Source of the DNA: Acidimicrobiia bacterium
GTDB taxonomy: Bacteria; Actinomycetota; Acidimicrobiia; Acidimicrobiales; Poriferisodalaceae
Length of the DNA: 64,000 nt
Assembly: GCA_012960315.1 (NCBI GenBank)
Contig: DUBN01000059.1
Location: 1-64,000, forward strand
Direction of reading: 5' to 3'
The position numbers were made by a program, and so were the translations under genes. Shown piece by piece: positions 17,140 to 25,480 of the stretch (positions are counted from its first letter, which is position 1; each line of letters begins with the position of its first letter). The notes beneath the pieces were generated by a model. It worked only from the letters and a program-made list of their open reading frames with translations, was not told the DNA's origin and searched no databases.

Positions 17140-17976
17140 ATGGAACAGTCACACGTCGACGAAGGTGCGGTAACGGTCGAACACGTCGACCGTGTTGCTG
17201 TGGTGCGACTCAATCGCCCAGAACATCTCAACGCTTGGAATCACGAAATTTCTTCTGGGTTAGATGCAGCTCTGCGAGACTGCTCAGAAGACCCTGACGT
17301 TCGATCAGTCGTCATCACCGGCACTGGACGAGCTTTTTGTGCAGGCGCGGACCTTTCAGGTGGGGCCGACACGTTCGACTCAGAACGGGATCGCGACTTG
17401 GAGGACACCAGCGAGGCAAGAACTCCCAAGCTGCTTCCCCATCAGGTGCCAAAACCCGTGATTGCTGCTATCAACGGTCCCGCCGTTGGGGTCGGCGCAA
17501 CCTACCCGCTGATGTGTGACATCCGAATCGCCGCGCAGAGCGCACGCATTGGTTTTGTGTTTAACCGAATCGGAATGTTGCCCGAGTTGGGGTCGCACGC
17601 CCTGTTACCCAGAGTCGTCGGATTTTCGAACGCATCACAATTGCTTATGGGTGCGGAGATAGTCGATGCCGAAAGAGCACATTCGATGGGTTTAGTTTCG
17701 TCGGTGCACCCTGATGAGGAACTGGTGGAAGAAGCCATCAACCTCGCCACGCGTCTTTCCGTCGCCGCTCCAGTTTCAGTAGCAGCAACAAAAAAACTGC
17801 TCTGGAAAGGCCTGTCGCTAAGTTGGGACGAAATGCATGAGATGGAAGAACCGGTATTTGAGTGGGTCGGGCGACAACCTGACTCAGTCGAAGGGATCAA
17901 CGCCTTTCTCGAAAAGCGTCCCGCAAACTGGACTATGAACCCTTCTAGGGATCTACCGAAGGAGTTGTTTGATTGA
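17140..17976 (+). CDS. Enoyl-CoA hydratase/isomerase (crotonase) family protein
   Basis: A 278-residue crotonase. Core motifs: RLNRPEHLNAWNHE, VITGTGRAFCAGADL with the first oxyanion-hole residue, and KPVIAAINGPAVGVGATYPLMCDIRIAA with the second. FNRIGMLPELGSHALLPRVVG follows, where the Glu is in the position of one catalytic acid. It probably hydrates or isomerises an enoyl-CoA; the exact substrate is open. The ATG at 17140 has no clear Shine-Dalgarno sequence, so it may be leaderless or short-leadered. The VOC-family gene follows at once. Confidence 0.87.
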   Translation: MEQSHVDEGAVTVEHVDRVAVVRLNRPEHLNAWNHEISSGLDAALRDCSEDPDVRSVVITGTGRAFCAGADLSGGADTFDSERDRDLEDTSEARTPKLLPHQVPKPVIAAINGPAVGVGATYPLMCDIRIAAQSARIGFVFNRIGMLPELGSHALLPRVVGFSNASQLLMGAEIVDAERAHSMGLVSSVHPDEELVEEAINLATRLSVAAPVSVAATKKLLWKGLSLSWDEMHEMEEPVFEWVGRQPDSVEGINAFLEKRPANWTMNPSRDLPKELFD

Positions 17977-17977
17977 T

Positions 17978-18598
17978 ATGGCAGCATTTGATCACTTTGC
18001 GTTTGCATGTCAAAACCTCGAGGAAGGCGTCGCTCACGTCGAGTCTCTGACAGGTGTACGAGCCGCCCCTGGCGGGCCACATCCGGGAGTCGGGACTCAC
18101 AACGCCTTGCTCTCCCTGGGAAGTGACGTGTACCTCGAAATCATTGCGGCCGACCCCAACCAGGCTGACCCCTCAGGTGCTCGTCCGTTCGGAATAGACG
18201 ACCACCCTGACCCTCGGTTAGCTGCGTTCGCGATTCATCCCGGGGACAGCGAAAGCATTGATGCTGTTGCTGAAAAAATTCGGAACCACGGAACGGATCC
18301 TGGACCGATCGTCGCTATGAGTCGCGTGAAACCCGACGGCGAGGAGATCAGTTGGCGACTGACCCGGTCGAACAGATTGGGATTAGTGCCTTTTGTGATC
18401 GACTGGGGCCATACAGCCAATCCGGCGACAATCACGCCAAAGGGGTGCTCCTTAATAGAGGTTCGTGGGACTCACCCGCAACCCGACCAGATCACTTCGT
18501 TGCATCAACAACTTGGCCTCAGCGTCAAAGTTTCCGAGGGCCCATCGTCGGTAGAAATCATCCTTGAGACACCGAACGGCATGGTCTCACTGTCGTGA
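17978..18598 (+). CDS. VOC / glyoxalase-like domain protein
   Basis: A 206-residue protein of the vicinal-oxygen-chelate fold, glyoxalase-3-like: FDHFAFACQNLEEGVAHVESLTGVRAAPGGPHPGVGTHNALLSLG..YLEIIAADP. Substrate unknown. Two starts are possible: ATG at 17978, one base after the crotonase stop, and TTG at 17969, which overlaps that stop and has AAGGAG 4 nt upstream. Tight packing suggests translational coupling. It converges on the methyltransferase gene. Confidence 0.75.
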   Translation: MAAFDHFAFACQNLEEGVAHVESLTGVRAAPGGPHPGVGTHNALLSLGSDVYLEIIAADPNQADPSGARPFGIDDHPDPRLAAFAIHPGDSESIDAVAEKIRNHGTDPGPIVAMSRVKPDGEEISWRLTRSNRLGLVPFVIDWGHTANPATITPKGCSLIEVRGTHPQPDQITSLHQQLGLSVKVSEGPSSVEIILETPNGMVSLS

Positions 18599-18636
18599 CA
18601 ACCCAGGACCGCCGCTAACAGCACACATCGGGCGAG

Positions 18637-19377
18637 CTATTGCACGCTCGCGTCGTCAATCCAAGGATGTGAGCACTTTGGTCGGCTCGCAATCATCGCG
18701 ATTGAGTTGCGTTGTTTGGGAAGAAGCCAGGTGAGCACACGCAACACTCGTTCGGCCGGTTTGAGTAACAGTTTCCGCATAGTCCACCCTCGGAGGTCCG
18801 CTGTCTCATATGGCAGGTTCAGGCCATAGAAAAAGTTGAAGCCGTGTTCTCCGGTGGGGTCACATGAGCGAATCGTTTTTCGAAACTCACGCTCGGTCCA
18901 ACGATAAATGTGATTCGGGATTGGTCCATTCTCTAACCCTCCAGACAGTCCGCCCTGAGCTTGGACCGCCTCCAACTCATAGCTGGAGCTGAAACCCAGT
19001 CGAATAGCTAAACGCATCAACAATGAATCTCGCGCTTCAATGGCGATGACACCTACAAAACATGTTCGGTACATCTCGGTAAGAGCACGATGAGGTGATG
19101 TGCAGTGATGTAACCCATCGACGACGACTACCCAGGGAAACGATTTTTCGCTGTAACTCAAATTTTGGGCGTCTTCGTGTGCCCAGTGATACGGGGCCAG
19201 ATGTTCAGCTGCCTCTACTGAATCGAGATTTGTAATAGTCACTTGCTCAAATCCCAAGCTACGAAACAAGTCTCGCTCGGATCTTCCACCAGCGACTACA
19301 AGCAATTCATCCGAGCAGTTGATCAGCCCTTTGTCTATAAGGTCCCCAAAGACCTCAGCCACGAATCGGGTGCGCAC
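18637..19377 (-). CDS. Putative SAM-dependent methyltransferase
   Basis: A 246-residue protein with a degenerate class I methyltransferase core: ELLVVAGGRSERDLFRSLGFEQVTITNLD for the SAM loop and acidic strand, HEDAQNLSYSEKSFPWVVVVDGLHHCTSPHRAL for motifs III-IV, then IAIEARDS. The C-terminal part is aromatic and basic, with a hydrophobic helix (ERVLRVLTWLLP) that may touch the membrane. The GTG start follows an in-frame stop directly, so it cannot extend further. Substrate unknown; similar proteins occur among sugar or lipid methyltransferases. Confidence 0.65.
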   Translation of the reverse strand: MRTRFVAEVFGDLIDKGLINCSDELLVVAGGRSERDLFRSLGFEQVTITNLDSVEAAEHLAPYHWAHEDAQNLSYSEKSFPWVVVVDGLHHCTSPHRALTEMYRTCFVGVIAIEARDSLLMRLAIRLGFSSSYELEAVQAQGGLSGGLENGPIPNHIYRWTEREFRKTIRSCDPTGEHGFNFFYGLNLPYETADLRGWTMRKLLLKPAERVLRVLTWLLPKQRNSIAMIASRPKCSHPWIDDASVQ

Positions 19378-19406
19378 TCACCAGACGCTACACCCGCCAA
19401 TTTCTG

Positions 19407-19444
19407 GCACCTAGGGGTGCACATATAAACCATCCTTAAGGGTT
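19407..19444. promoter_or_regulatory. Two short palindromes in a divergent promoter region
   Basis: GCACC-TAGG-GGTGC (19407-19420) and a CCTTAAGG core flanked by AACC and GTT (19428-19444) lie between the divergent methyltransferase and DUF3048 genes. They could be operators. Short palindromes also arise by chance, and no regulator is adjacent. Confidence 0.25.
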
Positions 19445-19485
19445 ACTCTCGGCAGTCGGTAATCATCTTGCGTTGAGGAACCTCG

Positions 19486-20589
19486 TTGTCTTCTCGTCAC
19501 ACTCTCCTTGTCACATCAGTAATCGTTCTTTCGTTAGCTCTTGCTGCGTGTAGCGGTGCAGGAACAAGTTTGCTCTCACGCCCGACTAGTCCCGCGACGA
19601 GCACAACTTTGCCCCCTGCTACGACAACCATCGTGGTAGTGACCTCTACCACCACCTCACCCCCAACGACGACAACAACTGAAACCCCGGTTGTTCCCGT
19701 CGCTCAATTCACGGGAGAAGAAAGAACCCAACCAATTACTCGACCCGCTTTTCTCGTCAAAATCGATAATCATCAGAGAGCTCGTCCACAGTGGGGCATC
19801 AATCAAGCTGATGTGGTGTTTGAAGAGCTGGTGGAAGCCAACATGACGCGGTTCGCAGCAATATTCCACAGTCGTAATGTCACCGATATTGGGCCTGTGC
19901 GCTCAGCAAGAACAGGGGACTTTGAGTTGCTCTCTAACCTCAACACACCTTTGTTTGGTAACTCCGGGGGAAATCCAACCGTTATGCGGTTACTCGATGA
20001 AGTCGACATGGTGCTTGTGGGTGACACCAACGTTGGGCGCGCAGCGTATCGGCGAACCGACGAGAAGGATGCTCCTCACAATTTGTTGACAGGCACGGGT
20101 GAGATTTACGCGTCTGCCGATGGTCGCGGCGGCACTCCTCCGCAAATGTTTTCCTATAGGTCGCAAGGAGATCCTCTACCTCCGTCAGCGCAGCCAATCG
20201 TGGGCGTTGACATTGACTACGGTGGTTACCAAGTTACGTATCGTTGGGATGACGTGTTACAGGGGTGGGCTCGCACCCAAGAAGACACCGACCACGTTGA
20301 CCACGATGGGGTACAGATTGCACCAGAGAACGTCATCGTCCAGTTCGTCAAATACGGTCAAAGTGTGGCTTATGCCGGTTCGCCTGAGGTGAAGATCGTT
20401 GGTCGGGGGGAAGCGTGGGTGCTGACCAAAGGTCATCTGATTGCGGCGACATGGAATCGACCTACTTCTACTGACATCGCAGAATTCCGTGATGTCGATG
20501 GAGCGACGGTGCAGTTAACGCCTGGGCGAACATGGATCGCTTTGCCTCGCTCCGAAACTGCCTTAGTGGTCGAAACGAGCGAGGAATAA
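19486..20589 (+). CDS. DUF3048 (YerB-like) lipoprotein
   Basis: A 367-residue lipoprotein. The signal peptide ends in the lipobox LALAAC; a Thr/Pro-rich linker (about residues 32-72) follows, then a DUF3048 domain: RPAFLVKIDNHQRARPQWGINQADVVFEELVEANMTRFAAIFHS...IGPVRSART. The C-terminal subdomain has VQFVKYG and a GxxWVLTKGHLIAATWNRP segment. The family is widespread in Gram-positive bacteria without a firmly known role, and is assumed to act in the cell envelope. The TTG start has GAGGAA 7 nt upstream. Confidence 0.85.
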   Translation: MSSRHTLLVTSVIVLSLALAACSGAGTSLLSRPTSPATSTTLPPATTTIVVVTSTTTSPPTTTTTETPVVPVAQFTGEERTQPITRPAFLVKIDNHQRARPQWGINQADVVFEELVEANMTRFAAIFHSRNVTDIGPVRSARTGDFELLSNLNTPLFGNSGGNPTVMRLLDEVDMVLVGDTNVGRAAYRRTDEKDAPHNLLTGTGEIYASADGRGGTPPQMFSYRSQGDPLPPSAQPIVGVDIDYGGYQVTYRWDDVLQGWARTQEDTDHVDHDGVQIAPENVIVQFVKYGQSVAYAGSPEVKIVGRGEAWVLTKGHLIAATWNRPTSTDIAEFRDVDGATVQLTPGRTWIALPRSETALVVETSEE

Positions 20590-20602
20590 CCCGGAGCTAC
20601 GT

Positions 20603-21457
20603 TCAGTTCTCATTCGCGCTGTAAATATCGCGCCAATCGAGTTGGTCGTCTTTAGGTAAATGATTGTTGAGAATGGCAAGAGATTGTCGTAACTGGTCGC
20701 ACCGATCAGAACCTATTTTGATCCAGTGTTCACCATCTAATAGGTCGGTGAGTTCTTCAACCCGATGCCGTCCTTGCCGACATTTTGAGCTCGCGCGGTC
20801 GTCATCATCTAGCCATCCTTTCGTGCGTAACTGGGCCCGCGCTTGTTCTGCTTCGTCGGTTGTCCATCCCGCTTCATCGTGGATCCATTGAGCAGGGGCT
20901 TCGTCGACGGCAACTTGGGTGATGACGGACTGGCAACCATCGAGTCCTTCTACCGCGAGAGCTATGAGGTGACAGCCACTTCGATGCTCACGCAACACGG
21001 TGCATCCGTGCCACAACGCCAGGTGAGGATCTTCGGGCCACTCAAGAGCGTTCCAACCTGCAAAGAGTGTCCTTCCGGTTCCGTCGATGCCTTCAACGGC
21101 CTCTCGAGTGATTTGAGCGGCGAGGGAAACTTCAGGACCGTCAAGCAGCCCGCCGAGTTCTCGCTGAAGTGCCCGATCCATACCCCGGTATCTCGCGTCG
21201 AGGATTGCTTCGGGGGCCGAGTATTGCCATGCGTGGGGTATCGCGCGGTGGATTCGCTGAGGGGAGTAATAGAAAAAGAGTGATTGAACGGCTTGCGGCG
21301 AAATAGCGCCGAGCGGCGCGGCTCTAGTCGCGAAATAATTCATCCAGAAACCTTTGAGGCCCACGTCGGCAGCTTCTTCGCGAACTTCGGGAGCCCAGTA
21401 ACAAAGTTGGTGGTAGCGCTCAACTGATTCCCACATTTGGCGTGCAAGTGATGTCAT
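20603..21457 (-). CDS. SCO6745-family protein
   Basis: A 284-residue protein I recognise as the SCO6745/SalK-like family of actinobacteria from MWESVERYHQLCYWAPEVREEAADVGLKGFWMNYFATRAAPLG and FYYSPQRIHRAIPHAW. These are predicted helical proteins, often annotated as helix-turn-helix-like, without known activity. ATG at 21457 overlaps the stop of the upstream LLM gene (ATGA), so the two are translationally coupled. That pairing suggests a shared pathway with an F420/FMN oxidoreductase. Confidence 0.72.
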   Translation of the reverse strand: MTSLARQMWESVERYHQLCYWAPEVREEAADVGLKGFWMNYFATRAAPLGAISPQAVQSLFFYYSPQRIHRAIPHAWQYSAPEAILDARYRGMDRALQRELGGLLDGPEVSLAAQITREAVEGIDGTGRTLFAGWNALEWPEDPHLALWHGCTVLREHRSGCHLIALAVEGLDGCQSVITQVAVDEAPAQWIHDEAGWTTDEAEQARAQLRTKGWLDDDDRASSKCRQGRHRVEELTDLLDGEHWIKIGSDRCDQLRQSLAILNNHLPKDDQLDWRDIYSANEN

Positions 21458-22344
21458 GACTGGCGGCCCAGCACCTCAGATGCCAGCTGCTCTAATTCTT
21501 CAGTCCAATTGGGGGGCGGTGCCACTGGTCGAAGAAGAAATTTGGAGTAGCCGGCGTCTATCCAGGCATCAATCGTTTCCAAAAGCGCGTTTGTTGAACT
21601 CGGAACCAATTGGTCCGGATCGACATCGGGTCGTCGCTGGATCAAGGCATCGCGGGCTGCTCTTGGAAGCGAACCTCTGCTGTAGGTCAGGTTCACTCCG
21701 AAATGTTCGGGATCTATGGTTCTGTTGAATTCGCTCGCGGCGGTTTCGACAAGCAACTTTCTCGCTGCCCCTTCGTTAGGAGTCGAGAGGCCTGGGATGT
21801 AGCCGTCTCCGATTTGGCCGGCCCGACGAAGAGCTCCTTTGAGGGTGCCTCCGAACCATAACTCCAGTGGCTTTTGAAGTGGCAGAGGATCGACCGACGC
21901 TTCCGAAAGTTGGAAGAAAGTTCCTGAGTGGTTGACCGTCTCGCCGTTCCATAGGCGTCGCATGAGGGGCACCATCTCGTCCAGCATTGAGCCTCGTTCT
22001 GAAGCATTCACACCTTGAGCCGCTACTTCATGCGCGTCAGGAAGGCCAAGGACCGCTATGACCAGCAGTCGCCCTGCTGACAAGCGGTCGAGTTGTGCAA
22101 GTTCGCGTGCTAGGCGCACAGGTGCCCTGCCGGGAAATACGACGTGGCTCCCGATTTTGAGTCGTTCGGTTGAACTGGCGGCGTGGGTGAGAGCCACGAG
22201 AGGGTCAAAGGAGCCCGTCAGCATGGTCTCGGGAAGCCAGATCGAATCAAAGTTCAGTCGCTCAAGGTCCTGGCATAGCGGCGCGAATTTTTCGATAGGT
22301 AGATCTGATGTTCCGCGGCATGTGAAACCGAACCGGATTTTCAC
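21454..22344 (-). CDS. LLM-class F420-dependent oxidoreductase
   Basis: A 296-residue luciferase-like TIM barrel. Motifs: LNFDSIWLPETMLTGSFDPLVALTHAASSTERLKIGSHVVF, RAPVRLARELAQLDRLSAGRLLVIAVLG, LELWFGGTLKGALRRAGQIGDGYIPG. Members use F420 or FMN; the substrate is not predictable. The GTG at 22344 overlaps the stop of the nucleoside phosphorylase gene (GTGA), which fixes the start despite an open frame to 22401. The SCO6745 gene downstream is coupled in the same way. Confidence 0.87.
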   Translation of the reverse strand: MKIRFGFTCRGTSDLPIEKFAPLCQDLERLNFDSIWLPETMLTGSFDPLVALTHAASSTERLKIGSHVVFPGRAPVRLARELAQLDRLSAGRLLVIAVLGLPDAHEVAAQGVNASERGSMLDEMVPLMRRLWNGETVNHSGTFFQLSEASVDPLPLQKPLELWFGGTLKGALRRAGQIGDGYIPGLSTPNEGAARKLLVETAASEFNRTIDPEHFGVNLTYSRGSLPRAARDALIQRRPDVDPDQLVPSSTNALLETIDAWIDAGYSKFLLRPVAPPPNWTEELEQLASEVLGRQS

Positions 22345-23120
22345 CGGGGCTCCATAAGCGTTGCAACCGCGGCGCTGTACATGGTGTGGAGTGCTTCGCA
22401 CACTGATGCTTCAGAAAAGAGCGCTTTCCAGCCTTGTTCGCTAAGTACGTCCGAGATACAGACGGAACTCGCGAACGCTGCGCCTCGTAGTTCACACACT
22501 GCCATGAGTGCTGCTGCCTCCATCTCCACAGCGAGCACTCCAGCATCTCGGTGGAACCGTAATTCTTCGATGGTTTCTCTGAACGGTGCGTCGGTGGTCC
22601 ACACTGAGCCCCTCCTGCCTAGAGCATCGCCTAGGGAGGCTTCGAGGCGAGCCGTTAGTTTCGGGTCCGGTCTGACAACAGCGCCGGCCGGCAGGTAATG
22701 GTGCGAAGTTCCGTCGTCGCGAATCGCACCGTGGATCGAAATGATTTGTCCTGGAGTTAGATCAGTCTGGATTCCGCCTGCGGTCCCGATCGAAAGAATT
22801 TGTGTGACACCGGATGCAATGAGCGTCTCAGCGATCACTGCAGCGACAGGGGCGCCTATCCCGAAATCGCCGGCGAGAACTACCCGGCCGGCCGTCGCTG
22901 CGATGGAGTGATACGACCCGGGCGCTCCGAAATCGAGGGGTTGCAGGTCTTCAAGTTTGAGAAGGTGGTTATGTAGCGGTCGGTCGTACACCAATATGGC
23001 TGCTTTGGCATTCCACCTAGCTGGATCGAAACGATTCTGCGATGTCCAGTCGTCGAGTACAGCTTGCGCGGTGATGATATCCGTCGACGAATATTTCTGG
23101 GGAACAGCGGGGACAGTCAC
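22341..23120 (-). CDS. Nucleoside phosphorylase family protein
   Basis: About 259 residues of the PNP/UDP phosphorylase fold. Signatures: AGDFGIGAPVAAVIAETLIASGVTQILSIGTAGGIQ (phosphate and ribose loops) and AVEMEAAALMAVCELRG with the ribose-binding Met-Glu, typical of uridine phosphorylase-like enzymes. It would split a nucleoside with phosphate; base preference is uncertain. The frame stays open far upstream, overlapping rsfS, so the start is not fixed. GTG at 23120 (VTVPAVP...) or 23126 lies just before conserved sequence. Confidence 0.8.
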   Translation of the reverse strand: MTVPAVPQKYSSTDIITAQAVLDDWTSQNRFDPARWNAKAAILVYDRPLHNHLLKLEDLQPLDFGAPGSYHSIAATAGRVVLAGDFGIGAPVAAVIAETLIASGVTQILSIGTAGGIQTDLTPGQIISIHGAIRDDGTSHHYLPAGAVVRPDPKLTARLEASLGDALGRRGSVWTTDAPFRETIEELRFHRDAGVLAVEMEAAALMAVCELRGAAFASSVCISDVLSEQGWKALFSEASVCEALHTMYSAAVATLMEPR

Positions 23121-23220
23121 CGCCACAGCTTGACAGGTTCGCCGCGCCGACAGTCGCCGGTTCTTATGAGCAAGGGGACCAGAAATGCGTTCTGAGTGAG
23201 AGTTCAAGGCTTGTTCCGCC

Positions 23221-23607
23221 CTAGCTCGCGGGGATTCCGTTCTCGTCAAACCTAATCTTGGGAACATCGGACCAAAGGCGCTCAATGTCGTAGAAAGAGC
23301 GGGTTTCCTCATAGAAAACGTGAACGACAAAGAGACCAAAGTCGAGCAATATCCATGTGGCATCCTCGAGTCCTTCGATTCGCAGCGGCCCCTGGCCTCC
23401 CGATGCCTTGACGGCTTCTTCAATCTGTTCAGCTATCCGACGAACCTGGCGCACATTGGACGCGCTAGCAACTACGAACCAGTCGGTGATGCCCAAGACA
23501 TCACCCACGTCAAGTGCCAGGACGTTTGTGGCTTGTAGATCCGATGCGCCCCGCGCTGCCGCTAGTAGGAGTGGGGGCAATAAGTCTGGATCCGAACGGC
23601 TGTTCAT
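23221..23607 (-). CDS. rsfS: Ribosomal silencing factor RsfS
   Basis: A 128-residue RsfS/Iojap protein that binds L14 and blocks subunit joining during starvation. Conserved run: NVLALDVGDVLGITDWFVVASASNVRQVRRIAEQIEEAVKASG, then EGLEDATWILLDFGLFVVHVFYEETRSFYDIERLW. The ATG at 23607 has GGGAGGA upstream and fits the family; the open frame to 23748 runs into nadD and is discarded. nadD-rsfS is a common order. Confidence 0.93.
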   Translation of the reverse strand: MNSRSDPDLLPPLLLAAARGASDLQATNVLALDVGDVLGITDWFVVASASNVRQVRRIAEQIEEAVKASGGQGPLRIEGLEDATWILLDFGLFVVHVFYEETRSFYDIERLWSDVPKIRFDENGIPAS

Positions 23608-23668
23608 CGACGAGCATCCTCCCACCTTCCCTCGCTCAGAGCGAGGACTGTTGTTTCGGGTCGGAGAT

Positions 23669-24244
23669 TTATGACCAATCGAGTCGGTGGAGGTCAATAT
23701 AACTGCGGATTGTTGAGGGGATGCTGTCGCTGGTGGAGGCTCCACCACTCACCAGATCCCTCACCCCCGAACTCGACACATCCACTGATTCAGCTTTGAC
23801 TCGGTTCAGGCGCCAACCGTCCAGTTCGGGGAATAAATAGCCAGGCCGGTCCACCACCGCGACCTCCACAAGCTTTCGAAGTTCATCCGAGCGATCCCAG
23901 CTATCTAATCCAGCAGCAGCGTCTGCCCCAACTACCAGAATTACTTCGTGGCCTCCATCTCGTAATTCCTTAACGGTGTCTATCGTGTAACTCGAACCCC
24001 CGCGCGAGATCTCTAAATCACTCACCTCTATACCGTCGAATCCCTCCGCCAACAGTCGAACCATGGCGAGACGGTGATGAGCTTTTGTTACGGGTCGTTG
24101 ATTAGATTTTTGCCACGGGTCGTTAGCGACGACCAACATCACTCGATCTAGCCCCAAAGCCCTTCGCGCAGCGATCGCTCCCGCCAAATGGCCCGTGTGG
24201 GGCGGATCGAAAGTGCCACCGAACAACCCGATTCGCTGACCCAT
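23669..24244 (-). CDS. nadD: Nicotinate-nucleotide adenylyltransferase
   Basis: A 191-residue nucleotidyltransferase that makes deamido-NAD from nicotinate mononucleotide and ATP. Motifs: GLFGGTFDPPHTGHL with the HxGH ATP site, the NDPWQK loop, LVVGADAAAGLDSW, and SSSGVRDLV, equivalent to the ISSTxIR adenylate motif. ATG at 24244 is used; a GTG two codons earlier exists. No Shine-Dalgarno sequence is visible. First gene of the nadD-rsfS-phosphorylase-LLM-SCO6745 run. Confidence 0.94.
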   Translation of the reverse strand: MGQRIGLFGGTFDPPHTGHLAGAIAARRALGLDRVMLVVANDPWQKSNQRPVTKAHHRLAMVRLLAEGFDGIEVSDLEISRGGSSYTIDTVKELRDGGHEVILVVGADAAAGLDSWDRSDELRKLVEVAVVDRPGYLFPELDGWRLNRVKAESVDVSSSGVRDLVSGGASTSDSIPSTIRSYIDLHRLDWS

Positions 24245-24573
24245 GCACACAGTTTAGAGGCACGGTGACTGGCATCTCCTACTTAGGTGCACTAACATGG
24301 TTTGGTCTGCGATTCGGCCGGGCCCCTGACCGATGTTTGGCTGGAGTATTAACATCGCAGAACAAACCTGACCATTACCGATAGGGCACGCGCCCGCACA
24401 GCGCTGCCTTGACCAAGTAAGAGCGAGAAAGATCGCGACACAACCAACAATGACTTGCCTGATGCTGCGACAGGCGTAAAATCGGTGCCTCTTCTACAGA
24501 GGTGCTACGACTCGAAGATTTCCCCCCTCGAGTCAACGAGACCCGGTCCCCCACCGGTGGAGATGAAAAAATA
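24245..24573. other. 329-bp intergenic region between divergent nadD and the sigma gene
   Basis: No credible ORF. The region holds the promoter proposed at 24455-24482 for the sigma factor and must hold the nadD promoter, which I could not pin down. Short GC-rich inverted tracts (around 24315 and 24390) do not form a convincing riboswitch or terminator. Confidence 0.6.
24455..24482 (+). promoter_or_regulatory. Sigma-70-type promoter of the sigma factor gene
   Basis: TTGCCT (24455-24460), a 16-bp spacer, then TAAAAT (24477-24482). Transcription would begin near 24489, giving a leader of about 85 nt before the ATG at 24574. This is the best -35/-10 match I noticed in the window. Confidence 0.55.
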
Positions 24574-25413
24574 ATGAGTGATTCCGTAGGCCAGTATCTG
24601 AACGAAATTGGTGCAGTGGCCTTATTAACAGCTGACGACGAAAAGATGTTGTCAAAGAAAATCGAACACGGGCGAGATGCTCAAATAACTCTAGAAGGCG
24701 AAGAACTATTAACCACAGCGGAACGTCGTTCCTTGCGTATTGCGGTCCGTGAAGCTGCGGCTGCCCGCGATCGTTTCATTCGAGCCAACTTGCGTCTTGT
24801 AGTTTCTATTGCTCGCCGCTATCCACTCCCCCCTGCCATGGAACTCTTGGATCTCATCCAGGAAGGAAACCTTGGCCTGGAACACGCTGTGGAGAAGTTT
24901 GACTGGCGCAGAGGCTTTAAGTTTTCGACATATGCCACGTTCTGGATTCGACAGTCAATAGGTCGAGCTCTCGATCAAAAAGCGAGTCTTATTCGTCTGC
25001 CTAGCGACCGATCAGCAAGCCTTCGCGCTGCGTTGCGTCATAGCGGTGGAGATAGCGATGGGCTTGACGACGAAAACGCATGGCTCCAACGGATTAGCAC
25101 TCCGACATCTCTCGACAAAAACATCGGAGATGACGGCGATAGCACTTTGGTTGATCTCATAGGCGACGATGCGCCAAGCCCTGAAGATCATGCTCTTGAG
25201 AACGACCGGAAGGAAATGATTCGCGGCCTTCTAGATCGCCTAGACCCTCGGGCCCAGTTGGCCGTAGCACGCCGCTTCGGTTTAATTGACGGCGAAAGCC
25301 ACAGCTATAGGGAAGTCGGCGAAGAGCTCGGCGTGACTGCTGAAGCAGCCCGACGGCTCGTAAAACGAGCCGTAGACGAACTCCGAGAGGACGCTCTAGT
25401 CATCGTCGCTTAG
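24574..25413 (+). CDS. RNA polymerase sigma-70 family factor, RpoD-like
   Basis: A 279-residue group 1/2-type sigma factor. Region 1.2: SVGQYLNEIGAVALLTADDEKMLSKKIEHG. Region 2: RDRFIRANLRLVVSIARRY...LLDLIQEGNLGLEHAVEKFDWRRGFKFSTYATFWIRQSIGRAL, with the core-binding and -10 recognition residues. Region 3 is shortened, and region 4 (YREVGEELGVTAEAARRLVKRAVDELR) is a helix-turn-helix for -35 binding. Being shorter than housekeeping RpoD and lacking a long region 1.1, it could be an alternative HrdB-like factor. The start is ATG at 24574; the frame is open from 24502. Confidence 0.87.
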   Translation: MSDSVGQYLNEIGAVALLTADDEKMLSKKIEHGRDAQITLEGEELLTTAERRSLRIAVREAAAARDRFIRANLRLVVSIARRYPLPPAMELLDLIQEGNLGLEHAVEKFDWRRGFKFSTYATFWIRQSIGRALDQKASLIRLPSDRSASLRAALRHSGGDSDGLDDENAWLQRISTPTSLDKNIGDDGDSTLVDLIGDDAPSPEDHALENDRKEMIRGLLDRLDPRAQLAVARRFGLIDGESHSYREVGEELGVTAEAARRLVKRAVDELREDALVIVA

Positions 25414-25480
25414 TAGGTAGTAACACCCAAACGCGAATCTTCTTTGGCATAACGGTCCTTAAACCTGCACACTTAATATT

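Noticed and set aside
17502-18080. 192-codon minus-strand ORF
   Set aside because: Antisense across the crotonase/VOC junction; both sense genes are clear.
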